Origin: a candidate division LCP-89 bacterium
Lineage (GTDB): Bacteria > Electryoneota > B3-LCP
Direction: 5' to 3'
DNA length: 64,000 nucleotides
Assembly (NCBI GenBank): GCA_025774555.1
Contig: JALGVT010000008.1
Location: forward strand, 1-64,000
The notes under the pieces were generated by a model. That model saw nothing but the letters and a program-made list of their open reading frames with translations, was not told where the DNA came from and searched no databases. How positions within the stretch are numbered: position 1 is the stretch's first letter; every line of letters begins with the position of its first letter. The position numbers were made by a program, and so were the translations under genes. Below, piece by piece: positions 24,388-32,105 of the stretch.

Positions 24388-25314
24388 CTATCCCCTCTTA
24401 GCCAGAAGCGTCGCCAACGCAATAGAATTGATCTTGGCCTCGGCTGATTCAGATCGGGAGGTCAGGATAATCGGCTGTCGCGCTCCGATGAGCAGTCCGG
24501 CAGACCGTGCTCTTCCGAAGATGAACAGTGACTTGCAGAGCGTATTGCCCACTTCGATCTTGTTGACGACTAAAATGTCCGCCTTGCCAGCAACCTCGCC
24601 GCCAACGTTCTTCTCCCGGGCGGCATCCGGCGAAAGAGCGACGTCCAGCGAGAGCGGTCCATCAACCAACGCATTCTTGATCTGCCCGCGATCCGCCATC
24701 TTGGATATAATTGCGCCCCCCATAGCAACTGGCATGTTGGCATAGACCGCTTCCACTGCCGCCAGTAATCCTACTCGCGGCTGTTCGATCCCCAGGCATT
24801 CGGCAACGCTGACCGCGTTGGCAATGATCCGGGGAATTTTCTCCAGATCAGGATCGATGACCACGCCCCCATCGGTGATCAGCAGGAATCTCGATAACCA
24901 CTGGGGCCAAAAGATACCGATATGCGTCCACAACTGATTCTTTTCGCGCAGACCAACTCCGCTGTGAAGCGCTGCCTGCAAAAAATCGATGGCTCGGATA
25001 CGTCCCTTCATGAGCAGATCAGCCTGCCTGTTAGCAACCAGACTGGCAGCTTCAGCGGCGCCGCGGCGGCGATGCTTCTCTTCGATGATCTCAAAACCTG
25101 ACAGATTGATCTTAGCCTTTTCGGCAATTTCAGAAATTTCGTCCTTATCACCGATGAGAATCGGAGTTATCAATCCCATCTTCGCTGTTTCGCTGAGCGC
25201 CTCGATAGAATACTGTTCATCAGCGCAGGCTAAAACCAGCCTCAACGGTCCATGTATTTTTGATTGATCTACTGCCTTGCTCAGCAATTCGTCAAAATCT
25301 TTCATCCTGCTCAT
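24388..25314 (-). CDS. Phosphate butyryltransferase family protein (copy 1)
   Basis: This 308-residue protein of the phosphate acetyl/butyryltransferase superfamily is expected to move an acyl group from CoA to phosphate. It shows LLMKGRIRA, LLITDGGVVIDPDLE, ISKMADRGQI, VDGPLSLDVALS and ILVVNKIEVGN, the usual motif series of Ptb. It overlaps the second copy by four bases. It differs clearly from copy 2 (GGEVAGKADILVV against SSPVAGVADVLVA), so the two may have different acyl preferences or form a hetero-oligomer. Confidence 0.85.
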   Translation of the reverse strand: MSRMKDFDELLSKAVDQSKIHGPLRLVLACADEQYSIEALSETAKMGLITPILIGDKDEISEIAEKAKINLSGFEIIEEKHRRRGAAEAASLVANRQADLLMKGRIRAIDFLQAALHSGVGLREKNQLWTHIGIFWPQWLSRFLLITDGGVVIDPDLEKIPRIIANAVSVAECLGIEQPRVGLLAAVEAVYANMPVAMGGAIISKMADRGQIKNALVDGPLSLDVALSPDAAREKNVGGEVAGKADILVVNKIEVGNTLCKSLFIFGRARSAGLLIGARQPIILTSRSESAEAKINSIALATLLAKRG

Positions 25315-26267
25315 GACAGCGCCTCCTCTCTGCGGAGGTATTCTGAAAGGACTACCGCAATTGCAACCGATGCCAGTTTGTTTCTCGGTGGATCGCTACG
25401 GCTGACCAGTGATACCGGCACCGCAGCACCGACAATTACACCACAGAAGACCGCACCGCCAAACAGAATCAGTGATTTTGATATGATATTCCCCTCTTCG
25501 ATGGAATTGGCGACCAGAACGTCAGCCACTCCCGCAACCGGACTGCTGATGCCGTAGTATTCTGCGACATTAGGCTGGGTCGCCGCATCTATGGTCAAAG
25601 GACCGTCAACGACAGCGTTGCTGATCTGCCCCCTATCCGCCATCTTGGCGATGATTGCATCCTCGACCGCGCGCGGCATGTCAGGATTGACCACGTCTGT
25701 CGCTGCTAATAGAGCGATGCGCGGCTTTTCGATACCCAAAGCTCTTGACACGGAAACTGCATTTTCGATGATTTTCACTTTCTGCTTAAAATCTGGACTG
25801 ACCACCATTCCGCCGTCGGTGATGTTTAAGAGCCTCGGGTAATCTGGTGGTGACAATACCGCACAATGCGACAGCACATCGGAACGCCTCAGCCCGCGTT
25901 TTTTTGATAGGACTGCTTTCAGCAGCACTGAGGTGGGCAGGAATCCCTTCATAATAACGTCGGCATCGCCGCTGGCAGCCATGTCAGCGGAACGCGCCGC
26001 TGCTTCCTCGACGTCAGGGGAATCGGTAATGTATAGCTTGGATATATCGATCTCATGCTCATCGGCAAGCCTGCGAATTTTCTCCGCATTACCAACCAGT
26101 GTGGCGTCGGCTATCGACTGAGCGCGAGCGTCAGCGACGGCTTGTATCACTGAGCCGTCAGCCGCTGCCGCCACAACGACATTGCGCATTCGTTTTGCGC
26201 TGATTTCCTGCGCTCGTTTAATAATACCCTGCCAGTCCCGAATAGGCTTTTTAAGTTTTTCTTTCAT
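25311..26267 (-). CDS. ptb: Phosphate butyryltransferase family protein (copy 2)
   Basis: This 318-residue Ptb-type enzyme has VIMKGFLPTS, LNITDGGMVVSPD, IAKMADRGQI, VDGPLTIDAAT and VLVANSIEEGN. It catalyses acyl-CoA plus phosphate to acyl-phosphate plus CoA. Between butyrate kinase and a second ptb-like gene, it forms a three-gene unit for substrate-level phosphorylation. Butyryl, isobutyryl, isovaleryl or similar acyl groups are possible. Confidence 0.88.
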   Translation of the reverse strand: MKEKLKKPIRDWQGIIKRAQEISAKRMRNVVVAAAADGSVIQAVADARAQSIADATLVGNAEKIRRLADEHEIDISKLYITDSPDVEEAAARSADMAASGDADVIMKGFLPTSVLLKAVLSKKRGLRRSDVLSHCAVLSPPDYPRLLNITDGGMVVSPDFKQKVKIIENAVSVSRALGIEKPRIALLAATDVVNPDMPRAVEDAIIAKMADRGQISNAVVDGPLTIDAATQPNVAEYYGISSPVAGVADVLVANSIEEGNIISKSLILFGGAVFCGVIVGAAVPVSLVSRSDPPRNKLASVAIAVVLSEYLRREEALS

Positions 26268-26315
26268 TGTTATTTATCTCTATCGAACGGCAGTCCTGAA
26301 GACCGCCCTGTTGAT

Positions 26316-27380
26316 TTAATAGATTTTTGCTTCTTCTTCGCCAGTAATGACACGAAGCGCTCCTTCAGCCAGCGCTTCCATCTCTTTTTCGCCGGAATAG
26401 ACGAAAACGCGCCCTAAATAGGATATGTACTGCCTTATTGATTCGACCAGCCGGGTGGAATTCGCCATTCCGCCTGTCAGGATAACACCGTCGATGTTTC
26501 CTTTCAGCACCGTCGCGGCAGCGCCTATCTCCTTCGCTATCTGGTAAATCATGGCGTCGAAATAGAGGCGGGCATCTGCGTCTCCCTTGTCAATTCGCTT
26601 CTCTATTTCCACAAGATCGGCAGTTCCGAGGTATCCCTTCAGTCCGGATTGAGAAGATAACCGTCTTATCAGCTCCTCTTTGGAATATTCGCCGGAATAA
26701 GCAGCTTCAACCAATGCTCCGATAGGCAGCGCTCCAGCGCGTTCAGGCGAAAAAGGTCCCATTCCCAATAAAGCGTCGTTGACGTCAACGATCTTGCCTC
26801 CCGCCAATGCGCATATAGATAGTCCGCCACCCATGTGCGCGACCACGAAATTTGTGGCTATCAGCGGCTTGCCCAGTTCATCAGCCGCCAGCCTCGCAGT
26901 CGCCTTGATATTCAGAGCGTGTGAACGGCACTTCCTGACGATTCCCGGGAAACCTGAGATCCTCGCAAGCGGGGTGAACTCATCGACGGTAACAGGATCT
27001 ACCACGTAGCAGGGCAGGTTCAATTCGCCGGCTATATGATGTGAAATGATCGCCCCGAGGTTGGACGCGTGGTTGGAGTATTTTGCCTTTTTCAGATCGT
27101 CGAGCATCTGCTCGTTGATGGCATAAGTGCCGCCTTGTAAGGGACGCAGCGGTCCACCGCGTCCGACAACGGCTGAGAGTTTGCCCGATCGCAGCCACGA
27201 TTTAACTGCTTCGCGTATGGCTTTCAAGCGCAGATCGAACTGATCGACGACTTTAGGCAGCTTCGCCAGTTCATCCGCGGGATGTTTTACTGTTTCCTGC
27301 AAAACCAGTTTATTTTCAGCCCAGACCGCCACTTTCGTCGAAGTCGATCCGGGATTGATGATTAGGATTGTGTTGTTCAT
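26316..27380 (-). CDS. buk: Butyrate kinase
   Basis: This 354-residue ASKHA-fold acyl kinase makes ATP from acyl-phosphate. It starts with ILIINPGSTSTKVAVW (phosphate-binding), carries VGRGGPLRPLQGG, SHALNIKATAR, VAHMGGGLS and ILTGGMANS, all typical of Buk rather than acetate kinase. It is first in the buk-ptb-ptb unit. The neighbouring crotonase and the Kor/Ior oxidoreductases fit production of acyl-CoA from amino acids or beta-oxidation-like cycles. Confidence 0.93.
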   Translation of the reverse strand: MNNTILIINPGSTSTKVAVWAENKLVLQETVKHPADELAKLPKVVDQFDLRLKAIREAVKSWLRSGKLSAVVGRGGPLRPLQGGTYAINEQMLDDLKKAKYSNHASNLGAIISHHIAGELNLPCYVVDPVTVDEFTPLARISGFPGIVRKCRSHALNIKATARLAADELGKPLIATNFVVAHMGGGLSICALAGGKIVDVNDALLGMGPFSPERAGALPIGALVEAAYSGEYSKEELIRRLSSQSGLKGYLGTADLVEIEKRIDKGDADARLYFDAMIYQIAKEIGAAATVLKGNIDGVILTGGMANSTRLVESIRQYISYLGRVFVYSGEKEMEALAEGALRVITGEEEAKIY

Positions 27381-27420
27381 TTTTGAAAGATGAAAGTATG
27401 CATTGTTGATATAGTCAACA

Positions 27421-27447
27421 AAGCCGGGGTTTATTAAGCCCCGGCTT
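27421..27447 (-). terminator. Terminator hairpin between crotonase and buk genes
   Basis: A 9-bp perfect stem (aagccgggg/ccccggctt) with a 9-nt loop lies 10 nt past the crotonase stop and before buk. The trailing T-run is short (TTTGTT), so it may only attenuate. Confidence 0.6.
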
Positions 27448-27456
27448 CTTTATAAT

Positions 27457-28239
27457 CTATTTACCGGTGAAATTAGCCGGGCGTTTCTCCAGGAAGGCTT
27501 TAGTGCCCTCCTTCATATCCTCGGTGGCGCAGATCAAACCGAAGAGATGCGCTTCCAGTCTGAGAGCATCATACAGGCTCATCTCCATGCCGCGGTTGAC
27601 CGCGTGAAGGACGAACGAGACCGCCTGCGGTCCCTTTGACATTACAGCTTTGCAAAATTCCTTAGTCTTTTCGAGAAGTTCTTCCTGTGGAAAGATCTTA
27701 TTCACAAGCCCGATACGGTAAGCTTCATCCGCTTTGATGGGCGCGCCGTTAATACACAACTCAATAGCTCTGCCCGCGCCAACCAAACGCGCTAATCTCT
27801 GTGTGCCTCCATATCCAGGAATAATTCCCAGATTCACTTCCGGCTGCCCGAAGCGAGCGTTCTCAGAAGCAAATCTCAGGTGACAAGCCATGGCAATTTC
27901 GCAGCCGCCGCCTAAGGCGAATCCATTCACCGCGGCAATGATCGGCTTATCCGAATGTTGTATCAGGTTCAGCGCTGCTTGACCATTCAGAGCGAATGCC
28001 GTTCCTGACGAAGCGTCTTTGGTGGCTATTTCGCTGATGTCAGCGCCGGCAACGAACGATTTCTCACCTGCGCCCGTTAAAATGGCACACTTGATATTAG
28101 GATCATCCGCCACCCGCGTAAATGCCGCTTTTAACTCGGCGACAGTCTGCGCATTTAAAGCGTTCAGAACTTTGGGACGGTTGATGGTAACAATTGCGAC
28201 ACCGTCTTCCAGATCGAACAGAAGGTTTTCGTATTTCAT
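27457..28239 (-). CDS. Enoyl-CoA hydratase/crotonase family protein
   Basis: This 260-residue crotonase-fold protein hydrates or dehydrates 3-hydroxyacyl-CoA. The oxyanion-hole motifs are AGADISE and NGFALGGGCE; the catalytic Glu region ARFGQPEVNLGIIPGYGGTQR is intact. It resembles the short-chain (Crt/PaaF) group. It lies upstream of buk with a hairpin between, in the same orientation. It may be part of a butyrate-type pathway, but no thiolase, HBD or butyryl-CoA dehydrogenase is in the window. Confidence 0.92.
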   Translation of the reverse strand: MKYENLLFDLEDGVAIVTINRPKVLNALNAQTVAELKAAFTRVADDPNIKCAILTGAGEKSFVAGADISEIATKDASSGTAFALNGQAALNLIQHSDKPIIAAVNGFALGGGCEIAMACHLRFASENARFGQPEVNLGIIPGYGGTQRLARLVGAGRAIELCINGAPIKADEAYRIGLVNKIFPQEELLEKTKEFCKAVMSKGPQAVSFVLHAVNRGMEMSLYDALRLEAHLFGLICATEDMKEGTKAFLEKRPANFTGK

Positions 28240-28251
28240 AAGAATCCTCGT

Positions 28252-28518
28252 TTATTGTACAATTTGTAGCGCAACATAGGCTGAAAGTATCATTGCGAGG
28301 AGGATAAACGCTATCGAGAAGATCGTCTTGAACGAAATGACAGAACGGTGTTCGTGCTTCCTACGGCTGCGCTTCTTCTGCTCGTACTCGGAGCGGGGAA
28401 TTTCTTTCGCCGCTCCTTTCCGGTTGACAACCTTTATCATCTCTTCATCCGGATTGGCAGCGCCAGTTTCCCGATCGAGGTTATTCGATTGTGATTCCTG
28501 TTTCGGAGTCTCTTCCAT
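28252..28518 (-). CDS. Small tail-anchored membrane protein
   Basis: A protein of 88 residues: an acidic, polar N-terminus (METTPKQ-like start MEETPKQES), a basic stretch (KKRSRRKHEHRS) and one C-terminal transmembrane helix (about residues 64-86). The ATG at 28518 is preceded by GGGAGA at good spacing; an upstream start in the same frame has no such site. It precedes the crotonase gene by 12 nt and may share its transcript. Not recognised. Confidence 0.6.
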   Translation of the reverse strand: MEETPKQESQSNNLDRETGAANPDEEMIKVVNRKGAAKEIPRSEYEQKKRSRRKHEHRSVISFKTIFSIAFILLAMILSAYVALQIVQ

Positions 28519-28695
28519 TGTTTCTCCCGGCATGAGATCTTGACCGCAGTTTGTTAAATTGTAAAAGTCCAATGCTGCAATCAGACACATATGCCAGATA
28601 TCAACCACATAATTAGCTCTGATTGTGGGATCTTCGGTGTTGATACAGCGAAGCTACAGGCGAACATAAACCGCTCAGAAGTAGAATTAGATCAA

Positions 28696-29724
28696 TCACA
28701 CACCCGTATAATAACGCGGCTCGGCGGGAAGCTCTTCATCCACCTTGAATCCTCGGTTGACAAGAAATGAACCGTTCTCTTCATCTGCGCAGAGATCGAA
28801 TCCCGGCACGTCATCCGTGTCCCAGATTTCAGCAGCGATACGCGTCAATTCCAGGATCAACTCCCGGTCCTCTTCCAACTCGGGTGGAATCCAGAAAGTA
28901 AGGCGCCAGAAATCCTCGACGTCTCCCCAGCTCCAAATCCAGATGACAGTAGTTATTGTCTTTCCATGGTATTCCAACTCGACCCTGCGAGCCTGACTGC
29001 GATGGATAGCTCTCTTCATTTCAGGAAGGAGTTCGAACTCTTCCCATACCGATGCCCAGTTGTAGAAAGGCGGTATGGACTGATCCACACAGAAAAGGTT
29101 TTGGATGGCTAACTCGGCGCGTGCGACTTCTTCAACTTTATGTGGAAGTTCACAAGGGCTTAAATCAGCGCGGGAGATCCTGTACCTGCGTGTCAAAGCC
29201 AGCAACTCCCAGCGGCTGTCATCTAAGTTCGAGGAAACTGCATTAGAGCCGAAGGGACAGATCGCCAGAGTTGAATAGGCGCGCGCTCGGATCTCTTTTT
29301 TAGCGTTGGCATATAGCTTGGGAATGGGATCTTCAGTGAAGGTCGTATCTGCTTCTATTTTGATTATCGAACCCGTTTTACCTATAGGTGAGGGCTCTTC
29401 GATACACCAGATTTCTGCATAAGCGACGATGCGTTTCATAACGCCCACCGTCTCTTCAGCGGCGAGAACAAAGCCGCCATTTCTGGTCAGCCAGTTTAAG
29501 TGATTTTTGTACAACGTAGGGTCACAGGCAACGCCGCCATTAAGATATTTCTGGAAAAGCGTCAACTTTTCCCACGGGACCAGATTGGCTTGATTGATCG
29601 GATCCGTATGCCATTCATCGACTCCGGAGTGGTGCTGCCACAACCGGCGATTAGATAAACTTACGATTGCATTGATGTCGGATGGTCGGATTGGTCGCAA
29701 AGTAATCAATTTTACCTCGTGCAA
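28696..29724 (-). CDS. GNAT-like uncharacterised protein
   Basis: This 342-residue protein begins ITLRPIRPSDINAIVSLSN, as many GNAT N-acetyltransferases do, and ends with a segment (ENGSFLVNRGFKVDEE) resembling the C-terminal GNAT strand pair. The middle has no clear acetyl-CoA loop. It may be a two-domain GNAT with a degenerate half. It is the last of three closely spaced genes with the IPMDH-like and HisC-like genes. Function unknown. Confidence 0.6.
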   Translation of the reverse strand: MHEVKLITLRPIRPSDINAIVSLSNRRLWQHHSGVDEWHTDPINQANLVPWEKLTLFQKYLNGGVACDPTLYKNHLNWLTRNGGFVLAAEETVGVMKRIVAYAEIWCIEEPSPIGKTGSIIKIEADTTFTEDPIPKLYANAKKEIRARAYSTLAICPFGSNAVSSNLDDSRWELLALTRRYRISRADLSPCELPHKVEEVARAELAIQNLFCVDQSIPPFYNWASVWEEFELLPEMKRAIHRSQARRVELEYHGKTITTVIWIWSWGDVEDFWRLTFWIPPELEEDRELILELTRIAAEIWDTDDVPGFDLCADEENGSFLVNRGFKVDEELPAEPRYYTGV

Positions 29725-29770
29725 GAATATTTTGGTTATATGTATGTGTGTTATCTATTTACTGCTTGTG

Positions 29771-30835
29771 CTATTGATGAGCGCCTCGTTTGATTTGATC
29801 CGCGATAAAATCGCCGACCTGGCTGGTAGTCAACCTTCCACCCAGATCATTAGTTATGTTTTCGGTGTCAATAGCGTATTTCACGGCGGCATTGATCCAG
29901 CGGGCTTCCTGTTCAAACCCGAAATCACCAAGCAGCATCGCCATGCAGGTTATCGCTGCCAACGGGCTTACCGCATTCTTTCCGGCTTGATCGTTAAGAG
30001 GACCGTGCACCGGCATGTAAAGCGAAATTCTTCCTGGATTGAAGCTCTTTTCAATTGCCTGTGTACAGCCGCCCTGTATTTCAGATCCTATCTCAGCAAT
30101 GATGCTGCCAAAATTATTGCAAGCCACAACAAGCTCTAATTCTTCAGGTCGGTTGAGTAGGATATTCAGCAACTCCGGAAGAGTTACAAAATCACTCTCT
30201 ATCTCCTGGAAATCTTTACTGATTACATCAACTTCATTCTTCCAGAAATCGACCGGGGGGTAAAAGTTCGGTCTGCTGTCACAGATGGTTACCTTCTTAT
30301 ACCCTTTTTTGCGAGCATAATCGAAGGCGAATTGATGTATCCTTCTGACGCCGCGCCGGGTGATAATCGACTGTTGAATCAGTTCTTCATTTTCAGTGCC
30401 GCGTTTAAATACTCCGTCGACACATGAGTTTATCCCCTCCAAATTCTCACGGAGTATCTCAAAATCAATCTCACCGGCATTCTCCCTTTTCAAAGGGCAA
30501 TATCGGTCGTTGATAAGTCGGATAGGGCGATAGTTAACGTACAGGTCGAGCTTCAGGCGAAGCGCGGGCAGTATGTCTCTGACATGCGCATCGTCGGGTA
30601 TTCTTGGATCGCCCAGAGCGCCGATAAAAATAGCAGCGTAATCACGGTGAAATTCTTCAATTTGTTCGTCTGGCAAAGTTATGCCTTCATCAAGGTATTT
30701 CTGAGCGCCGTAATCGAAATGATCCACCTGCAATTCCAGCCCGGAACGATCAACCACCGCTTGGAGTACTTTTTCCGCCTCGCCAGCAACTTCCGAACCG
30801 ACGCCGTCACCGGCTATGAAAGCTATTTTTCGCAT
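29771..30835 (-). CDS. Isopropylmalate/isocitrate dehydrogenase-like protein lacking metal ligands
   Basis: This 354-residue protein has the overall fold of the decarboxylating 3-hydroxyacid dehydrogenases: IAGDGVGSEV at the start, substrate-arginine motifs YRPIR (102-106) and LREN (128-131), and NAD-loop VHGPLNDQAGK (276-286). By hand alignment the catalytic Lys motif (usually DKAN) reads DSRPN (186-190), and the three metal-binding Asp positions read Thr (near 218), Ser (244) and Glu (248, in FGSIIAE instead of FGDILSD). It may be inactive as a dehydrogenase or have a new role. It lies 54 nt after the HisC-like gene. Confidence 0.75.
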   Translation of the reverse strand: MRKIAFIAGDGVGSEVAGEAEKVLQAVVDRSGLELQVDHFDYGAQKYLDEGITLPDEQIEEFHRDYAAIFIGALGDPRIPDDAHVRDILPALRLKLDLYVNYRPIRLINDRYCPLKRENAGEIDFEILRENLEGINSCVDGVFKRGTENEELIQQSIITRRGVRRIHQFAFDYARKKGYKKVTICDSRPNFYPPVDFWKNEVDVISKDFQEIESDFVTLPELLNILLNRPEELELVVACNNFGSIIAEIGSEIQGGCTQAIEKSFNPGRISLYMPVHGPLNDQAGKNAVSPLAAITCMAMLLGDFGFEQEARWINAAVKYAIDTENITNDLGGRLTTSQVGDFIADQIKRGAHQ

Positions 30836-30888
30836 TGGATTATCTGCCTCCTAATAATCTCAGCGTTTATGCTCTTTTCATACCACGT

Positions 30889-31974
30889 TTAATTGAGCAG
30901 TTCTTCCAGCGCCTTAAAAAGCCTCCGATTCTCTTCGGGCAGACCAATGCTGACGCGCATACAGGTCGGCAGATCGTAAGGCGCCATGGGGCGTATTATT
31001 ACGCCGCGCCTGAGCATCTCCTCAAAAAACTCTCTGCCCGGTCGTTTGAAATCGGCAAGAATGAAGTTGGTGACTGAAGGGACGTATTCGATGTTCAGCC
31101 TGTTAAATCCGGCTTCTGTATATTCCATGCCCTGGCGATTAACCTCCATCGTCCTGGCTAAGAATTCGTGATCATCCAGCGCGGCTTCCGCGGCGATCTG
31201 CGCCAGGGAATTACAGTTGAATGCTTCTCGCACTTTGTGCATGGAAGCGATGACGTCAGGTGACGCAAACCCATAGCCACAGCGAAGTCCCGCCAGTCCA
31301 TAAGCCTTGGAAAACGTGCGTAGAACTATCACCCTCTTGCCGGCTTTGAGAAAATCCAATCCATTCGGATAATCATCGAGATCGACGAATTCGAAATAGG
31401 CTTCATCGAGAACCAGTGTCGCCTCTTTCGGCAGAGCATCGATCAACCGTTCAATCTTATCCGCTTTCAAGTATGTCCCGGTCGGATTATTTGGGTTGGC
31501 GATAAACACCAGTCTGGTGTTTGCGTTCATCGCTTCAATCATGGCGTCCACATTGTAGGTATAATTCGGCATCGGGACCATGGTCGGTCGAACCCCCATG
31601 ATCTGGCAGGCGATGCGGTACTTGAAGAACGCCTGAGGTCCGGTAATCGCCTCCAGCCCCGTTTCTAAGAAAGCCTCACAGATCAGTTCAACAATCTCAG
31701 TCGATCCATTCCCTAAGATAATGCCCTCCGGCGGATAGTCGTGAATGCCCGAAAGCTTGTTCACCAGAGAATAACCTCCCGCGTCAGGGTATAAATTGAC
31801 CTCTGAAATGGCGTTTTTCAAAGCCTCGATAGCGCGGGGCGACGGTCCCAGCGGGTTTTCGTTCGAAGCGAGTTTTACTATATCTGTCACGCCGTATTCC
31901 CTGGCTACCTCGGATATCGGCTTACCGGGAACATACGGATGGATTTCATCTAAGATTAAACGTGCAGTTGTCAT
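30889..31974 (-). CDS. hisC: Histidinol-phosphate aminotransferase-like enzyme
   Basis: This 361-residue PLP-dependent fold type I aminotransferase has KLASNENPLGPSP (about residues 34-46), ANPNNPTGT (159-167), LDEAYFEF and RTFSKAYGLAGLRCGYG with the PLP lysine. The motif set is that of HisC, which transaminates imidazole-acetol phosphate, but the family also includes aromatic aminotransferases. No other his genes are nearby; neighbours are a degenerate IPMDH-like and a GNAT-like gene, so histidine synthesis is not certain. Confidence 0.85.
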   Translation of the reverse strand: MTTARLILDEIHPYVPGKPISEVAREYGVTDIVKLASNENPLGPSPRAIEALKNAISEVNLYPDAGGYSLVNKLSGIHDYPPEGIILGNGSTEIVELICEAFLETGLEAITGPQAFFKYRIACQIMGVRPTMVPMPNYTYNVDAMIEAMNANTRLVFIANPNNPTGTYLKADKIERLIDALPKEATLVLDEAYFEFVDLDDYPNGLDFLKAGKRVIVLRTFSKAYGLAGLRCGYGFASPDVIASMHKVREAFNCNSLAQIAAEAALDDHEFLARTMEVNRQGMEYTEAGFNRLNIEYVPSVTNFILADFKRPGREFFEEMLRRGVIIRPMAPYDLPTCMRVSIGLPEENRRLFKALEELLN

Positions 31975-32105
31975 TAAAGTAGCTTACTCTTGGTACAATT
32001 AACAATCCCAATTTTTTGCTTTTTCCGCTCCTATTATGGCTGGACATTAAAGTTACGGAAAAAATCATTGGCTTGCAAATTGTTTTTTAGCTTTCACCCT
32101 TGAAT

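Noticed and set aside
29594-30139. 181-codon plus-strand frame across the GNAT-like and dehydrogenase-like genes
   Set aside because: It spans two minus-strand genes and the gap between them; the hydrophobic stretch comes from the gap. No ribosome binding site or motif.
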